Source of the DNA: Streptomyces cirratus
Lineage (GTDB): Bacteria > Actinomycetota > Actinomycetes > Streptomycetales > Streptomycetaceae
Direction: 5' to 3'
NCBI RefSeq assembly: GCF_014650775.1
Contig: NZ_BMVP01000018.1
Span: 1 to 64,000 of the forward strand
DNA length: 64,000 nucleotides
Translations under genes and position numbers: made by a program
The notes under the pieces: model-generated
Told to the model about the DNA's origin: nothing
The model's input: the letters and a program-made list of their open reading frames with translations, nothing else
The model's database searches: none
Shown here: piece by piece, positions 1 to 7,856 of the stretch
How positions within the stretch are numbered: the first letter of the stretch is position 1
Layout: each line of letters begins with the position of its first letter

Positions 1-61
1 CTCCATGCTCACCATCAGGGACATCTTCCCAGGACACGAGCCCTTACGGGACAGCCTTTAG
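1..61 (+). CDS. 3' end of an ORF cut by the window edge
   Basis: An open frame enters from the left edge and ends at TAG 59-61. It encodes about 19 residues (SMLTIRDIFPGHEPLRDSL). No family is recognised and its 5' part is outside the window. It could also be a chance open frame. Confidence 0.3.
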   Translation, partial: SMLTIRDIFPGHEPLRDSL

Positions 62-112
62 TCGGTTCGCGGAGTGAACCAACTAGGGAATGCGGGGAGC
101 GGAAAGCAGAGG

Positions 113-140
113 GACTCACCGATGGCCGGGGCGGTGAGTC
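113..140. terminator. Hairpin between convergent ORF ends
   Basis: Perfect 9-bp arms GACTCACCG (113-121) and CGGTGAGTC (132-140) enclose a 10-nt loop. The hairpin lies between the ORF ending at 61 and the minus-strand gene ending at 157, so a bidirectional terminator is plausible. There is no strong U-tract, as is usual in Streptomyces. Confidence 0.5.
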
Positions 141-156
141 ATTGAGTGCGACTGGG

Positions 157-486
157 TCAGTGGGACGAGACGAAGCCTGCTGACCGGTCGAGGTAGAACG
201 GTGAGCCCGGGTTCTCGGGCGTCCAGCCGGCGGCGAGAGCGGTGCGGATGCCGTCAGCGACCTGGGCGGGCAGGACTGGGCTGCCTTGTGTTCCCAACCA
301 GTTACTCGGGTGCGGCTGGTTGGTCTTGATCACCAGTATGGTGCCCGGTGTCTCGGCGTGTTCGGCGGCGTAGGTAAGGGGTGAATGGACCAGGCCCTGG
401 TCGTAGGTCGGCCGTCCGCGGAGCCGCCACCGGTAGGTGGTGCCGTCCACGGTGATGAGCCGCGATCCCCTTTTGACGAGTGCCAT
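157..486 (-). CDS. Small conserved Streptomyces hypothetical protein
   Basis: This encodes a 109-residue soluble protein starting MALVKRGSRLITVDG and rich in Arg, Trp and Tyr. I chose ATG 486 rather than an upstream start at 651 because GGAAGGA lies just before it and the residues upstream are low-complexity. There is no signal peptide or membrane segment. The pattern (basic N-terminus, GTTYRWRLRGRPTY, C-terminal LAAGWTPENPGSPFYL) resembles a short hypothetical protein common in Streptomyces. The function is unknown. Confidence 0.7.
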   Translation of the reverse strand: MALVKRGSRLITVDGTTYRWRLRGRPTYDQGLVHSPLTYAAEHAETPGTILVIKTNQPHPSNWLGTQGSPVLPAQVADGIRTALAAGWTPENPGSPFYLDRSAGFVSSH

Positions 487-1068
487 GTCCACTTCCTTCC
501 GCATGTGACAGTAGTGAACGACAGCTGGTCGTGTCGCGCCGATTCCCTCTCGGACGGTCTCAGCTTCTCCGCATCGGAACCCCCGGCAGGCTGCGCCGAC
601 ATCGGCTCCCCCGACGGACGTCACACCATCGCCAGGGCCTAACTCGGACACGATGGCCAGGGCGCCGGACGGCGGAACGCTGTCTGGTCGGTGTGACTGA
701 GCGCGCTACCTGGCCCGGGCGGACACCTTCGATGCCCAGAACCGGCCCGACGGACCCGAGCACAGCCGCCCACCGGCCGGGCCGCCGGATCAAGGTCTGT
801 GGCTGCTGAACCTCACATCCCGCGCTGCTGCGCGCCCAGAACACCGCCGCCGCCTTCACCGTCGGCATTCAATGGGCCACCACAGCCGCGGCAGAGTCGC
901 GGCCGGCGATCGTCGTCCGTGACCACGATCAGCCTCAGCCACGGCGCTCCAGCTCAGCCCACGGGACCATCACAGGGGCCCGGTCAAGGCAGCCGAAATC
1001 CGGTGGAGCCCACCTGCGTGACGTGGAATGCTCTTCGGCGACTGCTGACTGATGAGAAGGCTGAAACC

Positions 1069-1872
1069 GTGTACGTACCGTCATCTGCACGAGCTCTCGA
1101 CGATGACGAGCGTGAGCTCGTGGAGCTGGCACGCCGCACCATAGACGCGCACACCGACGCCGGGCCCGACGAAGACGGGATCCACACCATGGGTGCCGCG
1201 GTCATGGCCGCCGACTACCGGATGTTCGCCGGCGTGAACCTCTACCACTTCACCGGCGGCCCCTGCGCCGAACTCGTGGCTTTGGGAGCCGCACGAGCCC
1301 AGGGCGCCCGTCAGATGCGCTGCATCGTTGCCGTCGGAAACCACGGGCGGGGGGTCGTCGGCCCGTGCGGGCGTGACCGGCAGGTCTTCGTGGACTACTA
1401 CCCCACCATGCGCGTCATCGTGCCCACGCCCGCGGGGCCCAGATCCGTTCTCGCCGCCGACCTGCTGCCGCTGACTCAGCGATGGACCCCGGAAGGCATG
1501 ACCGGTCTCGACCCATCGCTCTACCAAGACCCCGAGACGGCCGGCCCCCCGGTCATCCGGTTCAACCCCCGCTATCTCGAAGCCGTCCGCTCCGGCGCCA
1601 AGACCAAGACCATCCGCTTCCGGGACCCGGCCCAGCTCGGGCCGGCACGGCTGGTGTTCGAGAGCGACCCCGAAGTCGTCGTGCCGGCAGACGTGACGGA
1701 CATCAGGCACTGCCTGGTCGGCGACCTCACCAACCAGGACGCCCAAGCCGAGGGGCTGACGACCGCAACCGAACTCCGGGAAAGCCTCAAGGCCCACTAC
1801 CCGGATCTGGTGGGAACCGACGAGGTCGACGTAGTCACCTTCCAGATCAACGACGGGACAGGCGCCGCCTGA
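1069..1872 (+). CDS. Cytidine deaminase-like protein with C-terminal ASCH domain
   Basis: A 267-residue protein of two domains. Residues 10-130 follow the small tetrameric cytidine/blasticidin deaminase pattern: a C66-A-E68 zinc/proton-shuttle motif and a P-C100-G-R-D103-R-Q motif. The usual third zinc ligand, a Cys, is Asp103 here. Residues from about 150 carry an ASCH-like domain (IRFNPRYLEAVRSGAKTKTI), a fold thought to bind RNA or modified nucleosides. GTG 1069 is preferred because GAGAAGG sits 8 nt upstream; the frame is open back to 799, but that part is compositionally unlike protein. A nucleoside or nucleotide deaminase role is inferred; the substrate is unknown. Confidence 0.75.
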   Translation: MYVPSSARALDDDERELVELARRTIDAHTDAGPDEDGIHTMGAAVMAADYRMFAGVNLYHFTGGPCAELVALGAARAQGARQMRCIVAVGNHGRGVVGPCGRDRQVFVDYYPTMRVIVPTPAGPRSVLAADLLPLTQRWTPEGMTGLDPSLYQDPETAGPPVIRFNPRYLEAVRSGAKTKTIRFRDPAQLGPARLVFESDPEVVVPADVTDIRHCLVGDLTNQDAQAEGLTTATELRESLKAHYPDLVGTDEVDVVTFQINDGTGAA

Positions 1873-1939
1873 GAAAGCGCAGCAGATGGGAGCGGGCCGC
1901 CACAGGCCGAGGCGTCGCCAAGCCGTGTCCGCCGCCGTG

Positions 1940-2262
1940 CCAGTCCGGGAACAGCACCGAGTCCCCCAGGGCTCGGGGGCCGGCCCGGTGGCTGATCGTC
2001 GGGGTGCGGTAGCTTCCGCTGCGCTTGCTGCTCGACGTGCTGTCCTCGCACCGAGACTCGACCGAGAAATCCCGCTCGGTCATCGCCGGGTAGGTAATCG
2101 GGCCCTCCCGTCGCACCTCGGCACAGGTGTAGAGCGTGCCCCGGACCGCGCCGCGCACGTTCTCACCGTGACGTCCCAGTTGTCCGCCCAGGGGCCGCTG
2201 TATCCGGCGTCGTCAATGGTCTTGGTGATGCTCGCGCACTTGTAGGCGGGTGTTGCCGCGAC
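1940..2262 (-). pseudogene. Decayed small (probably secreted) protein
   Basis: Two overlapping minus-strand frames appear to make one ancestral protein. Frame one reads AYKCASITKTIDDAGYSG then PWADNWDVTVRTC. After a frameshift near 2150, frame two reads GTLYTCAEVRREGPITYP and ends in a low-complexity tail. The regular Cys spacing and Tyr/Trp content look like an exported Streptomyces protein. No signal peptide survives and no start can be assigned. The protein-like texture across two frames is the only evidence. Confidence 0.35.
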
Positions 2263-2379
2263 CTCTCGGTGAGGCTGTCTGCGCCCACGGGGCAGTCGGT
2301 GACGTGTCGCAGTGAAGGCGCCGCCTATGTGTGCATGAGCCTGCACCCTGGATACGCCGCGAGACCTTCGAGGCCGGGG

Positions 2380-2974
2380 CTACCTGGGCAGGGGGTCGGT
2401 GCGGGCCCGCCGGCCGTTTACTGCTGTTGCGGGGCGCTCAGCAGCGCTGCTGGCAGATAGCCGGATCGGGTGCCCAGCTGCCAGCCCGTGCGCGAGGCAG
2501 GCGAGGGCCGCCAGGGTGACGACTCCCAGCGGCAGCAGGCCCCGGGCAGCCGGGTCGGGGCCGACGCTCTCGCGGTGCGCCACGAGTCGTTCCCGAAGGG
2601 CTCGCTCGAACTCGGTCTGGTCGTCGTCGAGAAGGACGCGCAACAGCCGCTGGTCCGACGTCAGCGTCTCCGCTCTGTCGAGTTGCTCGGCAGTACGCGC
2701 CCGCTCTGTGGTGTCCGGCTTGGCCAGCGGCACCGGGCCGGGGCGTTCGCCATAGGGCCCTGGATGACGCTCAGGTAGCCGCACAACGCGTCCGTCTCCG
2801 CGAGGTCGGCCGACTCGGACACCGACGCCCTCTGCGAGTGAGTCCTCGGCGCAGCGGCACGCCGCCGTACCGCATCGTGTGTCACCGGCCGGATGCTCGG
2901 CCCTGCATGCCCGTCAGGGCTTGCTCGATCCGCTGTTCTGCGACTGCGTGACGCGTCACTTCCTTGATCGTCAT
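2380..2974 (-). pseudogene. Internally deleted, frameshifted Imm49-family immunity gene
   Basis: Three pieces in order match the Imm49 (Immunity protein 49) family as recalled from Streptomyces. The N-terminus MTIKEVTRHAVAEQRIEQAL starts at ATG 2974 and stops after about 30 codons. A middle piece, SESADLAETDALCGYLSVI, lies at about 2760-2830. The C-terminal half, LLRVLLDDDQTEFERAL with ALRERLVAHRESVG, continues to the stop at 2380 in another frame. A functional Imm49 is roughly 200-280 residues, so most of the middle is missing. Imm49 proteins are predicted antitoxins of polymorphic toxin systems; no toxin is seen next to it. Confidence 0.7.
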
Positions 2975-3503
2975 GCCCGTCACCCTCGCAGTGGCCACCG
3001 ACAGCGCGATCCCACGCGCCTCCCCGGCCCCGTGCTGAGCCGACGGGACACGTCGTCATCCATACAGGCCAGCGCAGGTCAATGACCTGCCCCCCTCTGC
3101 CCCTCTGACCACCGCATCCGTCCAACCGCGGCGACGAGTCCGGAAGGGTCGACGTCGACGGCGCTTGACGAGCACCGTGATGCCGAGGACCAGGGCCACG
3201 ACGGCGCCGAGTGCCGCCCACTGCCAAGGAACGCCCGCTTCCGCAGCCGCAGCTTTCCGAGCGAGCTACAAGACACGGCCGTTCCGGCGGCCGCCTTCCG
3301 GCCGCGCCGGCCAACGGCCGACACCGACACGCGCATGCCTGGCATTCGGCGAGGACGCCGCATTCGGGCCAGTGACCTGAGTCAGAGATTCGGTGGCAGA
3401 AGGCAGTGACGTTGTCGAGGATCTCGTCAGCTGTTTTCGTCCGGATTCGCTGTCCTGGGACAGCACGTGTCCCGTGCCACCAGAGTGTGAGCACGTGTGT
3501 CCC
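2975..3503. other. Gene-poor stretch with two coding scraps
   Basis: No intact gene. A minus-strand frame at about 3060-3260 encodes one membrane segment (WAALGAVVALVLGITVLV) followed by KRRRRRPFR and a stop, but has no start codon. A second minus-strand scrap at about 3370-3440 reads RIRTKTADEILDNVTAFCHR with a stop soon after. That resembles the C-terminal tail of some actinobacterial transposases (possibly IS630-type; uncertain). Both look like debris. Confidence 0.35.
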
Positions 3504-3574
3504 GTCTCACCCGATCTGGACCCAGTCTCACGTGATCTGGTCCGATTCGCTCGGCGTCTCAGGTGATCGGGTCC
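3504..3574 (+). repeat. Array of three 19-bp GTCTCA...GGTCC motifs (left end, cassette 1)
   Basis: Three direct copies of GTCTCAnnnGATCTGGtCC lie at 3504-3522, 3525-3543 and 3556-3574, at offsets of 21 and 31 bp. The first is preceded by TGTCCC. The same triplet geometry recurs at 45670-45740, and inverted copies lie at 5199-5259. Multiple subterminal transposase-binding repeats of this kind are known from IS21-type ends, so this is probably one end of a mobile element. Confidence 0.65.
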
Positions 3575-3629
3575 GTCGTACGGAGCGTGCCGCGCCGAGA
3601 CTGGCTCCGCCCAGGCGGCCGCGTTGTCG

Positions 3630-4028
3630 TCAGCGGGCGAACTTCTCGATGGCCAGCGGTGTGACAGGGGTGAAGAAGTTGACGAGGTTGCCGTCGGGGT
3701 CACGGAGCAGGAGCGACCGGTTGCCCCAGGGCATCGTGGTGGGTTCAGTCACGAAGTCAGCGACGAAGTCGACCAGGTTCCGGTATACCCCGTCCACGTC
3801 GGAGACGAGGAATTCGATGATCACGGTGCTGTTGTCGGCCGGACGGGCGCAGCCGGGCGCGAACAGTGCCACGGTGCGGGTGCTGCCGATCGCGAGCGTT
3901 GCGCTGGGCGTCCGGAGTTCGGCGAAGTCCTCGGTGGACCAGTCCGCCCGCACTCCGGTGGCTCGCTCGTAGAAGTCCACGAGGCGCGTGATGTCCCCTG
4001 TGATGATCCGGATCGAAATGAAGTCCAT
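3630..4028 (-). CDS. VOC-superfamily (glyoxalase/dioxygenase-like) protein
   Basis: 132 residues forming the paired beta-alpha-beta-beta-beta units of the vicinal oxygen chelate fold: MDFISIRIITGDITRLVDFY at the N-terminus and NRSLLLRDPDGNLVNFFTPV at the C-terminus. The start is ATG 4028, with GAGGAG 8 nt upstream. It is divergent from a WYL-type regulator across 94 nt containing a palindrome, so that regulator probably controls it. Many VOC proteins detoxify or sequester electrophiles or antibiotics, but the substrate cannot be read from the sequence. The pair lies between inverted 19-bp motif arrays. Confidence 0.85.
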   Translation of the reverse strand: MDFISIRIITGDITRLVDFYERATGVRADWSTEDFAELRTPSATLAIGSTRTVALFAPGCARPADNSTVIIEFLVSDVDGVYRNLVDFVADFVTEPTTMPWGNRSLLLRDPDGNLVNFFTPVTPLAIEKFAR

Positions 4029-4082
4029 GGTGCTCTCCTCAGCTGGGTGAAGCTGTTGCACCTCGGACGCTAGAACAAATAG

Positions 4083-4099
4083 TGGACAGAATCGGTCCA
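4083..4099. promoter_or_regulatory. Palindromic operator candidate between VOC and WYL genes
   Basis: TGGAC (4083-4087) and GTCCA (4095-4099) form a perfect inverted repeat with a 7-nt spacer. It is in the only intergenic space shared by the two divergent genes, a fitting site for the adjacent WYL regulator. No experiment supports it here. Confidence 0.45.
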
Positions 4100-4122
4100 G
4101 TATCAAGGCTAGGCTTGTGGAC

Positions 4123-5112
4123 ATGGCTCGACCTACCAGTCGCGTGCTCACTCTCCTGGAACTCCTGCAGTCGGGCGGCATCAGAACGGTGGCGGAACTC
4201 GCCGACCGGCTCGGCGTCGACGGGCGCACCGTGCGGCGGTACGTGGACCACCTGGTCGACCTCGACATCCCCGTCGAGGCGGTCCGTGGCCGCTATGGCG
4301 GATACCGGCTCGCCCCCGGGTACCGCTTGCCTCCGCTCATGCTCAATGACGACGAGGCGCTCGCCGTGCTGCTCGGACTCGTCGCCGGCCGCAGGACGGG
4401 GTTGCTGACGGCGACTGAAACCGCGGGCGAGACGGCAGCGGCCAAGATCCGCCGGGCACTGCCCGAGCGTCTCGCCCGTCGGCTCGACACCGTGATGGAA
4501 TCCCTCGCCTTCACGGCTGCACCCGGCGAGTTCGCCGCCCCGGATACGGGGGTCCTGCTCGCCATCTCCGATGCGGTACGGCATCGCCGCCCGATCTCGA
4601 TCAGGTACACCGCCCAAGACGGCCGACGCAGCGAACGCACGCTGCACCCGTACGGGATCGTCACCCATGAGGGCCGGTGGTACGTCACGGGCACCGATCC
4701 CGAGGTCGGCCAGGACCGGACTTTCCGGCTCGATCGCATCGCGGACGCGAGGACCCTGCCAGGCTCATTCGAGCCACCCGCCGGACTCGATCCGGCAGAC
4801 CGCGTCCTGTCAGGGCTCGCCCAGGCCGCCTACCGACATGAAGTGACGCTGCGGATCCACGGGACGGTCGAACAGATCCGCGCCCGACTTCCCGCCAGCG
4901 TCGCGAGCGTGACGGAGGCCGCCCCGGCGGAAGACACAGATCCGCACGCCGAGCGTTGGCTCCACGTCGAATTGAGAGCAGAGCGGCTCGACTGGTTGCC
5001 TCCCGTACTCGCCTCGCTCGACCGGCCGTTCGTCATCGAGCGACCGAACGAACTCCGAGACCTTGTCATCGCGCTCGCCGACCGGCTCACAGCCTCTGCC
5101 TGCCAAGCCTGA
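4123..5112 (+). CDS. YafY/WYL-domain DeoR-type transcriptional regulator
   Basis: 329 residues. An N-terminal winged helix (residues 1-60; LTLLELLQSGGIRTVAELAD and VDGRTVRRYVDHL) is followed by a WYL sensor domain at about 140-230 (PISIRYTAQDGRRSERTLHP, then GRWYVTGTDPE) and a C-terminal WCX-like extension. WYL regulators bind DNA and respond to nucleotide-like or oligonucleotide ligands. The start is ATG 4123; GTG 4117, two codons upstream, is equally possible. It is divergent from the VOC gene, which is its likely target. An element-borne origin is suggested by the flanking motif arrays. Confidence 0.85.
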   Translation: MARPTSRVLTLLELLQSGGIRTVAELADRLGVDGRTVRRYVDHLVDLDIPVEAVRGRYGGYRLAPGYRLPPLMLNDDEALAVLLGLVAGRRTGLLTATETAGETAAAKIRRALPERLARRLDTVMESLAFTAAPGEFAAPDTGVLLAISDAVRHRRPISIRYTAQDGRRSERTLHPYGIVTHEGRWYVTGTDPEVGQDRTFRLDRIADARTLPGSFEPPAGLDPADRVLSGLAQAAYRHEVTLRIHGTVEQIRARLPASVASVTEAAPAEDTDPHAERWLHVELRAERLDWLPPVLASLDRPFVIERPNELRDLVIALADRLTASACQA

Positions 5113-5198
5113 CATCGCTGCCTCCTGCGAAAATCGCAGCCGCGGATCCGCAAGCACCCTGCCCTCGGGCCTGCACGCGTCGGGCGCCGACCAGGGAC

Positions 5199-5293
5199 GG
5201 ACCAGATCAACTGAGACAACACCCGACGTCCAGGCTTCCGGGACCAGATCGCTTGAGACTCTCAGCAGTCCGGCGTCTCAATTGATCTGGTCG
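5199..5293 (-). repeat. Inverted copies of the 19-bp motif (right end, cassette 1)
   Basis: GGACCAGATCnnnTGAGAC, the reverse complement of the 3504-3574 motif, occurs at 5199-5217 and 5241-5259. A forward copy lies at 5275-5293 (GTCTCAATTGATCTGGTCG). The first two oppose the array at 3504-3574, so the VOC/WYL pair sits between inverted ends. The forward copy may be the edge of a second element. Confidence 0.6.
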
Positions 5294-5902
5294 CCGCAGC
5301 TCACGACCCTGGATCCGGACCAGCCGAGGGGCCTGCCGCGGAGACAACCGACGAGTTGTGCCCTCGCCAGACCGCTGAGGAATCCGGGGCAGACAACGAG
5401 CCCCCCGGGCCCTGGACGTGTGACCGGAAGCCGATCCACCCGTAAGGGGGCATGGCCATGGGCGGGCTACCGGCCGTATGTCCGGGCGCGGCAGGGGGCC
5501 TATGTCGGCGTGTCGGCCCGGGCGTGGGGACGCGTGCCGTTGGCCCGGCCCCGGGCCGCTCCGGGCGGCGAGAGCGTCGGCGACGAGGCCGGTGGTGAAC
5601 GCGTACACCGCTTTTACCCCCGCCGGCGGAGGCGGCTGCCGAAAGCGCGGTCCTGGCTGGTCGACTGCGACCTCGTCAACAACGCCCTGCGCCACGCCGA
5701 CGGCACCTGGAGGTCGCGACGGCGCGAGCCCTCGGCGCCACCCAGGGCACGTGCCGGGGTGCCGCGTCCCGTGCGATCGGTGAGGTGTCGCCGCCGCTCT
5801 GGTCACTGGCTGGGTCAGGCCGTGGGAGGACGGCCACCGATGACCTTTCCGCCGAGATCGCCTTCCCGCGTATGGATGGCGAGCCTTGGCGATCGACCGC
5901 CG
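5294..5902. other. No confident gene
   Basis: Several frames are open because of high GC, but none combines a start, a ribosome site and protein-like composition. One plus-strand stretch near 5645-5715 (RSWLVDCDLVNNALRHADGT) looks protein-like and may be a relic. Confidence 0.4.
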
Positions 5903-6733
5903 TTACGGGGACGTCGTCGACTGCTGGGGAGTGGGGACAGCGCGGGGCTGTGTCTCATTCTCGAAGCCTTTCGCACCAGGACCATCGTTCTCAATCCTTG
6001 CGGTAGGCCCTCGGTGTACCTCGCTCGGGCAAAGACCGGGAAGGCAGTCGGTCCTTGAAGCCAGGGGCTTCTCCCGTTCCATGGTGCCCGCGGACAAAGA
6101 GGGGATGAAGCGTTCGGATTTCGGCAGGAAGAGATCGGCTTCCCAGGTCCCCGTCTGTCTGTCCACATCCGCGTAGGCGAAAGCGTATCGGCCTGAGGTA
6201 GACGTCCGTTTAGTCGCGACAACGACGACAGTATGGTCCTGCGCCAGATTGACCACATTCCCCTTGACCGAGATGAGAAGACCGCTGCCAGGGGAGGCGG
6301 GATCAGGCCGCGGTGCTGAGATCGAGGTGATGCCTACCACGGTCGCTTGAGTCGGGTTCGGCGGTACCAGAAGCACCTGTTCTGACCGATTGGGTCGGCC
6401 GCCTCCGTCGCTCTGGCCGGAGAGGACTGCCGCGACGATGGCGGCGGCAGCAGCGATCAGCGCGGCCAAAAGTGTCTGCCAGCGATACGCCCCAGACATC
6501 CATCGAGTCACACGGCTGCGGGTGCCTGCTTCAGCATCGCGGTCATGACTCCGGTCCCGAGCGGACTCTTCTTGCCCGCCGCTTGGGTTCTCGTCTGGTG
6601 GCTCTGATGGCAGTGGGGGCACTTCATGACTATCCCGTATGAATGCGCCAAACACACCTACACCCAAGAGGGCGTTTAGTGGATTTATGTGAGCTTTTGC
6701 GTGGGTATGGTCTTGTGGTTGTTCGGGGCTCAT
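5903..6733 (-). CDS. Single-pass membrane protein with extracytoplasmic domain, unknown function
   Basis: 276 residues from ATG 6733. A charged, proline-rich cytoplasmic part (about 1-80, with DRSHDRDAEAGTRSRVTRW) precedes one transmembrane segment at about 85-107 (TLLAALIAAAAAIVAAVLSG). A roughly 165-residue exterior domain follows, with beta-rich texture (GLLISVKGNVVNLAQDHTVV, ADVDRQTGTWEADLFLPKS). The ribosome site is weak. The protein resembles membrane-anchored hypotheticals that often sit beside signalling proteins. No catalytic motif is seen and the role is unknown. Confidence 0.65.
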   Translation of the reverse strand: MSPEQPQDHTHAKAHINPLNALLGVGVFGAFIRDSHEVPPLPSEPPDENPSGGQEESARDRSHDRDAEAGTRSRVTRWMSGAYRWQTLLAALIAAAAAIVAAVLSGQSDGGGRPNRSEQVLLVPPNPTQATVVGITSISAPRPDPASPGSGLLISVKGNVVNLAQDHTVVVVATKRTSTSGRYAFAYADVDRQTGTWEADLFLPKSERFIPSLSAGTMEREKPLASRTDCLPGLCPSEVHRGPTARIENDGPGAKGFENETQPRAVPTPQQSTTSP

Positions 6734-6885
6734 GGGGCTGGTGTCGTGTCGTTCATGATGCGGAAGTGGCCGCAAGGCGGCCGTCTTGGCCTGCCCGCTC
6801 CTGTTTTGCCCCAAGGCGCCGGGTTTCGCGCCGTGCGCTGCAGGCGCCGGTCCGCACGCCCGGGCCGGCTGGGTAGTCCGGCATC

Positions 6886-7083
6886 ATGCCTGAACGCCGC
6901 CGATACCCGAGCGATCTGTCCGATGCCAGGTGGGAGCTTGTCGAATCGGTCCTGACCGCGTGGCGGTCGCGGCCTGGACATCGGCCGGCCACCCGACACG
7001 ACCTGCGGAGCCTGCTGGACGCGGTCCTCTACGTGAACTGGACATGGCTCCCGTGGCGGTGTCTGCCGCACGACTACCTATTG
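6886..7083 (+). pseudogene. IS5-family transposase, N-terminal fragment
   Basis: MPERRRYPSDLSDARWELVE followed by HDLRSLLDAVLYVNWTWLPW is the conserved N-terminal DUF4096-type region of IS5-family transposases. The match stops at about residue 66 (CLPHDY), after which the frame has no transposase character, so the DDE catalytic region is absent. The fragment directly abuts another broken gene at 7112, suggesting an insertion or deletion junction. Confidence 0.7.
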
Positions 7084-7111
7084 GTTACGTGGAATCAGCA
7101 CCGCTGGATAC

Positions 7112-7299
7112 GAGCTTGGCGCTCACACCGGCCGCGACCTGGCTCCGTGGCCGGCCGAGATCGCGGACCGCAACGACGCCCACTTTTTCGCCAGCCTCGA
7201 CCCGGCGCAGCGGCACCAGCTGGAGGAGTGGATACGCCGCCTGCTGGGCGAAGCCCACCCACAGCCCACGAGCCCACCGATGACCCCGACTGGTGGCTG

Positions 7300-7300
<1 letters not shown>
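7112..7300 (+). pseudogene. 3' fragment of a MarR-like regulator
   Basis: A frame without a start, ELGAHTGRDLAPWPAEIADR then FASLDPAQRHQLEEWIRRLL, has the amphipathic C-terminal helix typical of MarR-family regulators. It ends at TGA 7298-7300, which overlaps the next ATG (TGATG). The DNA-binding half is gone, apparently lost at the junction with the IS5 fragment. The MarR assignment rests on this helix only. Confidence 0.45.
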
Positions 7301-7518
<218 letters not shown>

Positions 7519-7856
7519 GGCTTCGACCGTGGCTTGGGAGGCGTGGATCCAGCCCCGGACTTCGCACATGGGGCTTTTAGCCCGTCTGTTGTCTGCCCGA
7601 CACTCCACGGCAGGCGGGCGGCGCGCTTCGGATCCGCCGGGGCCTGGTTGGTCGCCGGGGCCGGCCGAGCCGGACCGAACGCATGCCCGGCCCACCCGCC
7701 GGGCCCGGTGCGCGCGCCCCGGCCGCACGGACGTCCGCGCCGCCACTCCCGAGGCCATTGGGGTTCCGTGCAGGGCGCGCCTCGCGCAGCGTCGGACGAT
7801 CGGCGCCGCGGCTTCGCTACGTTGGCGCATCATCCCCCGCTCCGGAAGAAGATCCG
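7519..7856. other. No gene seen upstream of the protease
   Basis: The protease frame is open from 7683, but the segment before 7857 is Arg/Pro/Ala-rich without protein character. The 5' region of the protease and its promoter must lie here; no clear promoter hexamers were identified. Confidence 0.4.

Noticed and set aside
2380..2974. Active toxin-immunity system
   Set aside because: The immunity gene is deleted and frameshifted and no toxin domain is seen nearby.
3370..3440. Functional transposase for the 19-bp arrays
   Set aside because: Only about 25 codons of a transposase-like tail remain, outside the array-bounded segment and with no catalytic part.
5063..6058. 331-codon ORF between the WYL and membrane-protein genes
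   Set aside because: Repeat motifs lie within it, there is no ribosome site, and composition is Arg/Pro/Gly noise apart from one short stretch.
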